Source of the DNA: CAWGGS01 sp046704745
GTDB taxonomy: Bacteria; Desulfobacterota; Desulfobulbia; Desulfobulbales; Desulfocapsaceae
DNA: 64,000 bases
Direction of reading: 5' to 3'
Assembly: GCA_046704745.1 (NCBI GenBank)
Contig: JBJKRL010000087.1
Coordinates: 1-64,000, forward strand
The position numbers and the translations under genes are program-made. Shown here piece after piece: positions 33,471-41,735 of the stretch. The notes beneath the pieces are model-generated. The model searched no databases, was not told the DNA's origin, and saw only the letters and a list, made by a program, of their open reading frames with translations. Numbering within the stretch: position 1 is the first letter of the stretch; each line of letters begins with the position of its first letter.

Positions 33471-34532
33471 TTAGCTTCCTGGTGGGGCAACGGGATGGTC
33501 GACCAGATTAGCCCCTTTTGTATATCCTCGTACCCAGACGGCAAGGTAGGTATCGACATAATCCAGCCAGGCAGAGAACGTTTGTCTATCGATGGCATGA
33601 CGATACATCCTGGCGGTGACCACGGCACTTCCGGCTGCATAATGTCGGCAATCGACACAGTCGGTATCCGGAACACAGCAGGCGGCATCCCGATCCCATC
33701 TCAAATCGGTTCTATATTGGCGAAACGATCGGCCCAGGCCGATCGCGGTGGATGGATTCATGCGTGGATACGTGCAGGAAAACAGATCATGCAACCCCTT
33801 GCCGCTGGTATGAGCCACGATGTTATAGTGTGAGAAAAGAACGGTCTGTGGATAGTCGGACAACAGCTCGGTCATCTTCTCTGAAGTACGCAAAAGGGAA
33901 TCGGGTGTATGGCGCAACGGACCAGCATATCCGACCGGTGCGGAAAACATGTTGAAGGTGATCGTCTGCCCGCCTTCCGCCAGCATTTCCGTGACCTGCC
34001 GGGCCTCATCGATATTGTGGGGCGTAAAGGTATAGACGAAGGTGCTCCTGGGATCGTCTTTGTAATTGGCCATTTGACGGACAAGCATCTCCGGGGCTTT
34101 TCTGATCTGCTTGCTGGTTTGGTCACTGCCCCAAACGGAGATATGTATACGATAGTCGATATCAGGCGGAATCGCTTTCAAACCGTTGGTGGCTATGGCT
34201 CCTAAAGGAATGTTTTCAAAACAGATGCGACAGAGATTGGGAACCAGCGACGGTTCCGCCCCGGCCAAAACAGCAAACGTGATCCCGCGCTCTTTTTCCG
34301 CCGCCATCAACCGCTGCCACTGAGCTTCATCCGAATTCTCTTCGGCGAATTGCTTTTCCCCGGTATAATAGTAACATCCCTCACAACGAATGTTACAACG
34401 GTTGGTCATATCATAAGTGGATTCACGAAGGAAAAAATAACGCCGAACCTTTTCCCATCTCTCCCTTATTGCCGGATCAGCTACGATATCGGCGAATTTT
34501 AGGCTTGATCCAGAGGTCGTCTGGTCGACCAT
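33471..34532 (-). CDS. Radical SAM enzyme with C-terminal cysteine motif (b)
   Basis: A 353-residue paralogue of the preceding entry. The cluster motif is CNIRCEGC (YDMTNRCNIRCEGCYYYTGE). It also has FAVLAGAEPSLVP, IHISVWGSDQ and the Cys-rich tail ACCVPDTDCVDCRHYA. Its ATG lies one base after the stop of the ACP gene, so they are cotranslated. This strongly links its substrate to an acyl-ACP. No B12 domain is present. Confidence 0.85.
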   Translation of the reverse strand: MVDQTTSGSSLKFADIVADPAIRERWEKVRRYFFLRESTYDMTNRCNIRCEGCYYYTGEKQFAEENSDEAQWQRLMAAEKERGITFAVLAGAEPSLVPNLCRICFENIPLGAIATNGLKAIPPDIDYRIHISVWGSDQTSKQIRKAPEMLVRQMANYKDDPRSTFVYTFTPHNIDEARQVTEMLAEGGQTITFNMFSAPVGYAGPLRHTPDSLLRTSEKMTELLSDYPQTVLFSHYNIVAHTSGKGLHDLFSCTYPRMNPSTAIGLGRSFRQYRTDLRWDRDAACCVPDTDCVDCRHYAAGSAVVTARMYRHAIDRQTFSAWLDYVDTYLAVWVRGYTKGANLVDHPVAPPGS

Positions 34533-34799
34533 TTAATCTTCTCCGCTCTTTTTTTTGCCAATATAATCGGCAATGATACGGATGGTCGTCAGCTTTGGAT
34601 AATCGTCTTCATCGATTTGGATGCCAAATTCGTCCCGTATGACCAGGGCGATGGTGGCAAGGTCCATACTGTCAATGCCTACCTCGTCGACGAGATCGAG
34701 ATCAGGATCCAGAGTGGCTGGGGTTACATCCTCCAGTTTCAACTCATTGATAATGATTTCGGCAATTTGACTGATAGTCTGATCAATAGAAATGGTCAT
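34533..34799 (-). CDS. Acyl carrier protein (1)
   Basis: An 88-residue ACP. The phosphopantetheine attachment Ser lies in EVGIDSMDLATI. Helix 2 and helix 3 regions (ALVIRDEFGIQID, TIRIIADYI) are typical. The start overlaps the stop of the ApeI-like dehydratase gene. It is one of four distinct ACPs in this cluster. Confidence 0.93.
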   Translation of the reverse strand: MTISIDQTISQIAEIIINELKLEDVTPATLDPDLDLVDEVGIDSMDLATIALVIRDEFGIQIDEDDYPKLTTIRIIADYIGKKKSGED

Positions 34800-35161
34800 G
34801 TTGCTTTTGTCTCGGCTGTTTTTTTGGCCAAGGACATCGTGCCGGAACAGACGTCCTGGGTTTCGCTTGTGATTCGAAAGGTGTATATGTTTGTTTTATC
34901 TGCGGCCGAGGCGTGAATTTCAAGCAATTCACCAGGCCGAACAATTTTTTTGAACTTTACTCTGCTTAGTCGTCTTATGCAAAGATTTTCCTGCCTTGAC
35001 TGGGCAACAATCTCAGCCACCATATGTAATTGGGCAATACCCGGCAAAATCGGATCGCCGGGAAAATGACCGACGAACCACGGTGAACCGTCTTCAACCA
35101 TCACCTGGGCCGAAATCTTTTCGTCTGCAGCCCTTTTAAGACCTAACAGCGAATACCACAT
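34796..35161 (-). CDS. ApeI-like 3-hydroxyacyl-ACP dehydratase
   Basis: A 121-residue hotdog protein. WFVGHFPGDPILPGIAQLH carries the FabA/FabZ-type catalytic His, but the helix lacks the FabZ Glu and instead has QLH. That is the pattern of ApeI-type dehydratases of aryl-polyene clusters. It would remove water from 3-hydroxyacyl-ACP to make a trans double bond. It heads the unit that continues with ACP, two radical SAM genes and a ketosynthase. Confidence 0.75.
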   Translation of the reverse strand: MWYSLLGLKRAADEKISAQVMVEDGSPWFVGHFPGDPILPGIAQLHMVAEIVAQSRQENLCIRRLSRVKFKKIVRPGELLEIHASAADKTNIYTFRITSETQDVCSGTMSLAKKTAETKAT

Positions 35162-35250
35162 GTCAGCGTATTATGTCCATATAAAATATCGGGGTTTTAT
35201 TTTCCAGCAAATATACTCCGAACACTTAAAAAATTACACAATAAATAGGA

Positions 35251-36597
35251 TTAGCCGACGAGATGCTCCCACAGTGGGCCGACAAGCCCGCGTCCATGCA
35301 GGAAGCGGATTGTATCGGCCGCCTGTTCACCTCCCGACCCCGTTATCCAGTTTCTCCGGCCCCGTGCATATTTCCTGACGAAGTCTTCAATGGCATCCAG
35401 ATCGATATCGTTTGGTTTATAAAATACCGGAGACAGCAAATCTGTATCGTCGTCAAGCTTCCCTTCAGCCACTGCGATGTCGTACAAAGGAGTCCCGGGA
35501 TATATCCTGATACCTGTAAAGAAGAAAAACACCGATCGTTTAAGCCGCTCAATCCCCTCCAGAGACTCCTGCACCGTTGCCGCGGATTCTCCCGGTCCGC
35601 CAAAAAGGAAATAGTGCGCAACATGAAGCCTTGCCGATCGCGCCAGGTCGTGGGCTGCCATGACATCCTCGGCATGAAAGGGCTTCTGGTAGGATTTCAG
35701 CATGGTATCCGATAACGATTCGGTCCCGAACTCCACATGTCGGCACCCTGCCCTGGCCATTTGGCTAAAATAGTCGCGAGGTAATTTCAGCGGAGCAAAA
35801 AATGCGCCCCACGGTATATGCAATTCCGATTCTTCCAAAGCCCGGGCGACAGCCAGGCTCTGTTCTATGTCGGAATTGAAAGCGGAATCGGTGAAAAAAA
35901 GATATTTTGCCCCCGCACCCTGAAGTTCAAGGGCCGTCTGCGCCACCTTCTCAGGCTCCACCAGGCGATGAACCCTGCCCTCAATGCGCGGATATGGGCA
36001 ATAGATACAGCGAAACGAACAGCCGCGCTTGGTCTGCAGATTGAGCATGCCGCCGTTTTTCAGGTAATAGTCTTTATGACCGGAGTCCACCGAAAATTTG
36101 CGAACCGGCTCCCCCTTCCAGACCTCGGTATTGCGGTCTGTTGAATTTTTCGAGATGATCCCGGGAATGCTCCCTGGATCCCCCTTGCCGGCAAGGGCGT
36201 CGACCAATAGCGAAAATCTCTCCCCTTCGCCTATGACACCATAATCCACATCCAGAAGTGAAAAAACGGCCTCAGGCATGATGGTAAAACCACTGCCGCC
36301 TAAGACGATCACGGCGGCCGTCTTCTCTCTTAGCCATTTTACCAGTTGTTGATACTCTTTGAGAAAGTACTCGGAATTGCAGGCGTCTGTATTATCGATA
36401 TTGCGGCAGGAGATGCCGACGATGTCGGGGGCAAAATCATGTATGAGCCCGGCCAGTTCATCTTTTCCCGAAACGAGCATATCGGCAATTTTGACCTCGT
36501 GCTCTTCCGATACGGCTCCGGCAACATAATCAATCCCGATAGGATACACCGGATACGGTTGGATAAGGGTATTGGGGGATATGAGCAGAATATTCAC
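35251..36597 (-). CDS. Radical SAM enzyme with B12-binding-like domain (2)
   Basis: A 448-residue protein. The N-terminal domain (MNILLISPNTLIQPYPVYPI, DIVGISCRN, VIVLGGSGFTIMPE) has the fold outline of B12-binding domains. The radical SAM motif is CSFRCIYC in TKRGCSFRCIYCPYPRIEGR, followed by FTDSAFN and HVEFGTESLSD. The start overlaps the stop of the KS-CLF gene by four bases, which ties it to chain assembly. No DxHxxG was found. A carbon-carbon bond-forming or methylating reaction is possible, not shown. Confidence 0.85.
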   Translation of the reverse strand: MNILLISPNTLIQPYPVYPIGIDYVAGAVSEEHEVKIADMLVSGKDELAGLIHDFAPDIVGISCRNIDNTDACNSEYFLKEYQQLVKWLREKTAAVIVLGGSGFTIMPEAVFSLLDVDYGVIGEGERFSLLVDALAGKGDPGSIPGIISKNSTDRNTEVWKGEPVRKFSVDSGHKDYYLKNGGMLNLQTKRGCSFRCIYCPYPRIEGRVHRLVEPEKVAQTALELQGAGAKYLFFTDSAFNSDIEQSLAVARALEESELHIPWGAFFAPLKLPRDYFSQMARAGCRHVEFGTESLSDTMLKSYQKPFHAEDVMAAHDLARSARLHVAHYFLFGGPGESAATVQESLEGIERLKRSVFFFFTGIRIYPGTPLYDIAVAEGKLDDDTDLLSPVFYKPNDIDLDAIEDFVRKYARGRRNWITGSGGEQAADTIRFLHGRGLVGPLWEHLVG

Positions 36598-38756
36598 GGC
36601 CGGAAAAATTCCATGGCGGTTAAAAACGGTCCCGTTCCCAGTACGAGAATTTTACGACTTCCCTGGATCGGGATATCCTCGCTTTCGCCAAACACCCCCG
36701 GGACAAAGCCGGCATCAAGGTAGGCGACCGCCAGCACTGCGGCTACGGCGGAGGCTGAGGCGAATTCACCGATGAAGTCCCGATAGCGCAAGATGGGGAC
36801 TTGCGATCCGACTCTGTTTGCCAGATCCAGAAGCTGTCTTCTCCCCTGTTCAGACTGCCCGGCTGAAACCCCTGCCAATATGACCGCATACTCCCGCTCC
36901 ATGGCCTGAACCCCGCCGAGTGCCTCAACCAGGCTGCCCACGGAATCGCTGTCCACGGCTCGTTGATAGAACGGCAGGCGGACCAGACAGCGGGCGTTCA
37001 CCGGATCCCGGTTGACATACAGAGCACCGCCCCCATCGGCCAACACGTTTTTGGCAACAATGGAGGGATCAAGCAGGGGCGACAGCTTCTCGTGTGCCTC
37101 GTCGGCGCCCATCAGCAGAGCCGACTGGCCGTCTTCAAGAAGGCTGTCGGCTGCAAACAAGGCCTGCTCGAAGGAATAGTCGCCACCACTAACCGTGACA
37201 TTTGCTCCGGTAGCACCGAAGAAAAGCGCGATCTGGCCGGCCGGCCCGTTGTGAACCGATCCGACGAAATCGGTGGGACGGGGAAATTGTTCGGAAGAGG
37301 CACTCAACCCGTCGAGAAAGTCAAAGGTCTCGGACAAGGCCCCCCAGCCGGTTCCCATAAAGACCGCCGACGGTTTTTCCCCCTCTCCTATGTTCGCATG
37401 CGCGCAGGAAGCCAGGGACAACGACATCCGGGCCAGGCGTTTTACCCGGCGGATAAGTCGCGGTGGCAGATCGCCGCCGAATTCTGTTGCGGCCGCCATA
37501 CCGGCAACCGATGCTCCGGTACGCAAGTCTTCCAAGGTGGAATCCGTCATGCCGGCACCGGTCAGACAGGCACAGCCGTGAACCGCCAGAGGTCCTCTTA
37601 CGCTTAGCCCGCCGACAGGTACAGGGGTGTCCGAACGGGCAATGACCAAGGAGCCGTTGTTCCCTCCAAACCCTAAAGAATTGGAAAGCACCACCTGAAC
37701 AGGTCGAGCGAGCGGTTCAAGCTCGGGAGTCACCCCCAGCTCAGGATCAGGATGTTGGCAGCCGGTATTGCCGGGGATGAAGCCCTTGGATACGGCCAGA
37801 CTGGCTACCACCGCCTCTATGGCACCAGAGGCAGCCAGACTATGCCCGGTGGCCCCCTTGATGGACGAAAGCGGCGGCGGCGTTGGGAAAAGGGCCCGGA
37901 TGGCCTTTGTTTCCGCCAGATCGTTATCAGGCGTTCCCGTGCCGTGCAGGTTGATGTAGTCGACTGCGGACGGCCCTACCTCGGCATCAGCAAGCGCATC
38001 GCGCATGGCCGCGAAGGCCCCCTGCCCCTCCGGATGAGGCGCCGTCGGATGATAGGCATCGCAGGAGAGTCCGGCGCCTGAAATGATGGCAAGAGGATTC
38101 CGGGGCCGAACGGTTGTCAGCATGAGCATGGCCGCTCCTTCGGCAACCGAGATTCCCTGACGATTGCGATCCAAAGGATGGGAGCCACGGCGGTCGACAA
38201 GCTGGAGGGAATGAAATCCGAAGTAGGTCAAACGGCAAAGTGAATCAACGCCACCGACCAGTATCCGCTGCATTTCACCTCTTTTAAGCAGTCGCAAGGC
38301 CAGGGCAATGGCAACGGCACTGGAAGAACAGGCAGTGGAAAGCACCAGTGCCGGCCCGGGACACCGGCACATCTCGGCGACCTCCAGGGCGACACTTGCC
38401 AAACCATGATGGCTGTACCGCTCTTTTTCCGTGACGTTTTCTCTTAAAAGTTCTTCGGTGGTCAGGATTCCGCCGGTGGTGGAACCCAGTATCACCGCAT
38501 CTGGAGGCTGCCCGAACCCATTCAAGGCCATCCGTGCCGCCTCCAAAGCCAGACTGTGGGTTCTAGGAAGAGAAGAGGAGACGGAAAGATCTGAGACCTG
38601 GCCGACCGGCATGGGATCATTTTGCAGAAGAGGAAAGGTTGTAAGAGGGGCAAGGGCGGATCTATTTTCTCTAAGCGCCTGCTCTGTTGCGGCCAACCCC
38701 CGTCCAAGCGGACTTACAATACCGGCTGCGGCTATGTAAACCGGTTTTATACTCAA
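36594..38756 (-). CDS. Ketosynthase fused to a chain-length-factor-like second ketosynthase half
   Basis: A 720-residue protein with two KS folds. The first (1-380) has the full triad: Cys143 in STACSSSAVA, His271 in NLHGTGTPDND and His305 in KGATGHSLA. The second (about 390-720) begins VHGCACLTGAGMT and aligns at VTVSGGDYSFEQAL, where the catalytic Cys is replaced by Asp526, and its His motifs are missing. This is the arrangement of a KS-alpha/CLF heterodimer made as one chain; in aryl-polyene systems these are two proteins. It should fix the polyene or acyl chain length. The overlap with ACP upstream and the radical SAM gene downstream places it at the centre of the operon. Confidence 0.85.
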   Translation of the reverse strand: MSIKPVYIAAAGIVSPLGRGLAATEQALRENRSALAPLTTFPLLQNDPMPVGQVSDLSVSSSLPRTHSLALEAARMALNGFGQPPDAVILGSTTGGILTTEELLRENVTEKERYSHHGLASVALEVAEMCRCPGPALVLSTACSSSAVAIALALRLLKRGEMQRILVGGVDSLCRLTYFGFHSLQLVDRRGSHPLDRNRQGISVAEGAAMLMLTTVRPRNPLAIISGAGLSCDAYHPTAPHPEGQGAFAAMRDALADAEVGPSAVDYINLHGTGTPDNDLAETKAIRALFPTPPPLSSIKGATGHSLAASGAIEAVVASLAVSKGFIPGNTGCQHPDPELGVTPELEPLARPVQVVLSNSLGFGGNNGSLVIARSDTPVPVGGLSVRGPLAVHGCACLTGAGMTDSTLEDLRTGASVAGMAAATEFGGDLPPRLIRRVKRLARMSLSLASCAHANIGEGEKPSAVFMGTGWGALSETFDFLDGLSASSEQFPRPTDFVGSVHNGPAGQIALFFGATGANVTVSGGDYSFEQALFAADSLLEDGQSALLMGADEAHEKLSPLLDPSIVAKNVLADGGGALYVNRDPVNARCLVRLPFYQRAVDSDSVGSLVEALGGVQAMEREYAVILAGVSAGQSEQGRRQLLDLANRVGSQVPILRYRDFIGEFASASAVAAVLAVAYLDAGFVPGVFGESEDIPIQGSRKILVLGTGPFLTAMEFFRP

Positions 38757-39019
38757 CCGTTTTTCCCTTGGAGGTTTTCGCTGATATACTGAGCCAGCGT
38801 TGTCAGCGAAGCAAAAACCTTCTCACCGATTTCCTGGTTGTTGATAATCACTCCATAGTCCTTTTCCACCATGACAACCATTTCCAGGACATCAATGGAG
38901 TCGATACCGAGATCACCCCCAACCAGCCGGGCATTTTCATCGAAATCTTCGACGGAGACATCGCTAAGGTTCAAAAGAGCAATGAGTTTGACTTTGAGTT
39001 CTTGTATAAGTTCGTTCAT
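38753..39019 (-). CDS. Acyl carrier protein (2)
   Basis: An 88-residue ACP from the ATG at 39019; a longer reading frame upstream is not ACP-like. The attachment Ser is in GDLGIDSIDVLEMV. It heads the minus-strand operon and overlaps the KS-CLF gene by four bases, so it is probably the carrier for that condensing enzyme. Confidence 0.93.
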   Translation of the reverse strand: MNELIQELKVKLIALLNLSDVSVEDFDENARLVGGDLGIDSIDVLEMVVMVEKDYGVIINNQEIGEKVFASLTTLAQYISENLQGKNG

Positions 39020-39321
39020 GTATATCCCGTGGTAAATATCAGCTGGAAAATCAGTATGCTTGTATCGAGCAAGAATACCTGCCCCGGAAGCAAAACGCAA
39101 AGTCTGTTGGCAAAAAAGGCATCGACAGCTCCAGCAGGACGTTATTACTATCAAAAGAAGATTACGGAGGGAAGTACATTTATATGTTGCCATTCATTTG
39201 TCAATAAGATAAAGACAACCAAAGATGAAAACTCCTATGATCTAGCCGCTGCAACTATCAGCCACATGTATCCATGTCCAAAAGCGCTTCGACAAGAAAT
39301 TCAGGCAGGACCTCGAAACAG
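39020..39321. promoter_or_regulatory. Divergent promoter region of the two main lipid operons
   Basis: About 300 bp between the minus-strand ACP/KS operon and the plus-strand dehydratase/FabG operon. It is relatively A/T-rich in its middle (39140-39240). Promoters for both directions must lie here unless transcription comes from outside. No operator palindrome or convincing -35/-10 pair was identified by eye. Confidence 0.4.
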
Positions 39322-39741
39322 ATGTTCGATTTTACCGTGGAAGACCTGCTCCCGCATCGAGATGCCATGCTTCTCGTCGATGAAATCCTCATGGTCAACG
39401 AGACCAAAGCCACAACGCTCTGCCGGGTCGCCACAACCTGGCCCATGGCGGAGGAGGACGGTGTTTCTCCCATAATCTTCGTCGAATTGGCCGCCCAGAC
39501 TGCCGGGGTGTGCAATGGATGGGGCAGAATGCAGAAATTGGGAAAGGACTCCGAGAAGATGGGTTGGCTTGTTGCTGTCAAGCGGGCGGATTTTCACGTC
39601 GATCGTCTGCCCTTTGGCCTTGAGGTTACGGCAAAGTCCGAAAACACTATGGCCTATGACAACTTTCGAGAAGTGACCAGTCACCTCTATCATGGGGACA
39701 CCCTTCTGGCCGAGGTTGTCCTGCAACTGTACCAGGCGTAA
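39322..39741 (+). CDS. ApeP-like 3-hydroxyacyl-ACP dehydratase
   Basis: A 139-residue hotdog protein from the ATG at 39322; an ATG at 39274 in the same frame has no ribosome site and adds a non-conserved tail. DLLPHRDAMLLVDEIL has the catalytic His, and FVELAAQTAG supplies the Glu position. This matches the second dehydratase type of aryl-polyene clusters (ApeP). With FabG and the ketosynthases it would complete a cycle of elongation and dehydration without enoyl reduction. No enoyl reductase gene was found in the cluster. Confidence 0.8.
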   Translation: MFDFTVEDLLPHRDAMLLVDEILMVNETKATTLCRVATTWPMAEEDGVSPIIFVELAAQTAGVCNGWGRMQKLGKDSEKMGWLVAVKRADFHVDRLPFGLEVTAKSENTMAYDNFREVTSHLYHGDTLLAEVVLQLYQA

Positions 39742-39745
39742 GGAC

Positions 39746-40474
39746 ATGGAAGATAAAAAGATTGCAATCGTCACCGGCGCAAGCGGCGGTATCGGTAGAG
39801 CCATCTGCGCAGAGCTTGCCCGATCAGGCTGCCATGTGATGATCAATTTCAGAAAGAACCGGAAAGGGGCGGATGAGACCCTGGCGCGCGTTGTTGCAAC
39901 CGGCGGCTCAGGGGAGATCAGGCAATTCGATGTCTGCGACAGAGAAAAAACCCAGGACATCGTGCAAGAAGTTTATGAACGGCTGGGCTCCATCGATATC
40001 CTTGTCAACAACGCCGGCACCATCGCCGACGGACTCTTTATGATGATGTCGCCGGACAACTGGCATAAGGTCATCGATACCAGCCTGCACGGTTTTTACA
40101 ACATGACCCGTCCGGTTATCGAGTATATGGTGAAAAAGCGGCGCGGCGCGGTGGTCTCCATCTCCTCGGCCGCCTCGCTTATGCCCAATAGGGGACAGGC
40201 CAACTACGCCGCTGCAAAGGCAGGCCTTAATGCAGCCAGCAGGGCCTTGGCCGCCGAGGTGGCAAGGCTTGGCATACGGGTCAACGTGGTGGCCCCCGGC
40301 CTGATCGAAACCGAGATGATTAAAGATGCGCCAAAAGAGCATATCAAAAGCCTGATCCCCATGGCCCGGATCGGCCGGCCGGAAGAGGTTGCCCAGGTTG
40401 TGGCCTTTCTCTGCTCCGATGCCGCTTCGTATATGACCGGCCAGGTTCTTTCCGTTAACGGTGGGATGTTGTAA
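39746..40474 (+). CDS. fabG: 3-oxoacyl-ACP reductase
   Basis: A 242-residue SDR. It has TGASGGIG, NNAGTIADG, the catalytic Ser in VSISSAAS, YAAAKAG with Tyr and Lys, and the C-terminal YMTGQVLSVNGGM of FabG. An AAGGA site lies four bases before the ATG, which itself is four bases after the dehydratase stop. It would reduce 3-ketoacyl-ACP with NADPH in each round of chain building. Confidence 0.93.
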   Translation: MEDKKIAIVTGASGGIGRAICAELARSGCHVMINFRKNRKGADETLARVVATGGSGEIRQFDVCDREKTQDIVQEVYERLGSIDILVNNAGTIADGLFMMMSPDNWHKVIDTSLHGFYNMTRPVIEYMVKKRRGAVVSISSAASLMPNRGQANYAAAKAGLNAASRALAAEVARLGIRVNVVAPGLIETEMIKDAPKEHIKSLIPMARIGRPEEVAQVVAFLCSDAASYMTGQVLSVNGGML

Positions 40475-41064
40475 TGAGACGTTTGTTGTTCCTGATCCTG
40501 GTCTGTCTTATCCTGGTACCGCTCTCCCGGACCCCGGCATCCGCTAAAAAATCGCAGCAGCTGCACTCCATCCAGGCGAATTTCACTCAGGAAACACACC
40601 TGAAAATACTCGTTAAGCCAATTGTCTCACACGGATTTTTTGCGTTTCAGGCACCGGACTCTCTACGCTGGGAGTATCGGGATCCTTTTCATTCAATCAT
40701 GCTTATGCAAGACGGCAAGATGGAAAAGATCATCGAGAAAAACGGCCGCTTCGAACACGATAACAGCATGTCGGCCGGATCAATGCAGGTTATTCTGCCG
40801 CAGATCGGCAACTGGCTTGACGGACGTTTTACCGACAGCTCCTTTTTCACTGCAATCCAGATCGACGAACACACCATCATCCTCACCCCGAAAGAGGAGG
40901 GAATGCGTTCCATTATCAGCAGTATTAAGCTCCACCTGGGAAAACAGCATGGAGTGATGGAATCGGTGACTATTTTTGAAGGGCAGGATGCCTCCACCAC
41001 CTTGACCTTCGATCATATCGTGTTGAACCGGAGCATTCCCAAGAGCTTTTTTAGCAAGCAATGA
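40474..41064 (+). CDS. LolA-like outer membrane lipoprotein carrier homologue
   Basis: A 196-residue periplasmic protein. The signal peptide ends near residue 24 (LSRTPASAKK). The LolA fold is suggested by IQANFTQETHLKI, FFAFQAPDSLRWEYRDP and IIEKNGRFEH. A LolA-like carrier is a standard part of aryl-polyene clusters, where it is thought to move the lipid across the periplasm. The gene overlaps fabG by one base and the next gene by four. Confidence 0.8.
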   Translation: MRRLLFLILVCLILVPLSRTPASAKKSQQLHSIQANFTQETHLKILVKPIVSHGFFAFQAPDSLRWEYRDPFHSIMLMQDGKMEKIIEKNGRFEHDNSMSAGSMQVILPQIGNWLDGRFTDSSFFTAIQIDEHTIILTPKEEGMRSIISSIKLHLGKQHGVMESVTIFEGQDASTTLTFDHIVLNRSIPKSFFSKQ

Positions 41065-41735
41065 CCGGACGACTTCTCTCTTTACTGCTGCTGCCTTTAC
41101 TGCTTGCCTCCTGCGCTGCAGGCACCGGAGACCTTCTTCCTCAAATCATGCAGCCGCAGTCGGACTCCGTAAAAAAAACCGTATCCACTCCACTTTTCCC
41201 CGTGGGACGGTGGCAGTTCGTTCATTCCATCACTTTTCACCTGAAAACTGGTGGAGGGGGTACGGCCCTAGGCGTTCTGGTTCTTGACGGGAATTCGATC
41301 CATTGTGCCCTGATGAGCCTGGAGGGGCTTTCCCTGTTTGAGGCCAGGTGGACAAAAAACGGACCGATAGCAGTCAGCCGGGCGCTTCCCCCGTTTGACA
41401 AACCGGGATTTGCCAAAGGCCTGACAGGCGATATTGAAACCATCTTTCGCAGTCCGCCCGGCAAAACCAAATGCGGACTCCTTGCCGACGGTTCCCCGAT
41501 CTGCCGGTATGTGGCTCCAAGCAAGACAACGGATATTTTGCCGGAAAAAGACGGGTGCTGGACCATGTTGACCTATACAGGGCAGGTATTATCGCGAACC
41601 ATTCACACCGGGTCCTGCAAGACAGTTCATGCAACAGTTATCCCCGAAAATATTCACCTGGTGTATGCCGGACCCGCCGGCTATTCACTGAACATGCATC
41701 TCATCAGTGCGGAAAAATTTCAGCCCGCCAAATGA
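41061..41735 (+). CDS. Lipoprotein, DUF3261-like
   Basis: A 224-residue protein with a lipoprotein signal (LLLPLLLASC, lipobox ending in Cys near residue 18). The body is beta-rich (VHSITFHLKTGGGG, GLSLFEARW). DUF3261-type lipoproteins occur next to LolA and MMPL exporters in aryl-polyene clusters, which fits this position. Family assignment is by context plus weak similarity. The start and stop overlap both neighbours by four bases (ATGA). Confidence 0.65.
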   Translation: MTGRLLSLLLLPLLLASCAAGTGDLLPQIMQPQSDSVKKTVSTPLFPVGRWQFVHSITFHLKTGGGGTALGVLVLDGNSIHCALMSLEGLSLFEARWTKNGPIAVSRALPPFDKPGFAKGLTGDIETIFRSPPGKTKCGLLADGSPICRYVAPSKTTDILPEKDGCWTMLTYTGQVLSRTIHTGSCKTVHATVIPENIHLVYAGPAGYSLNMHLISAEKFQPAK

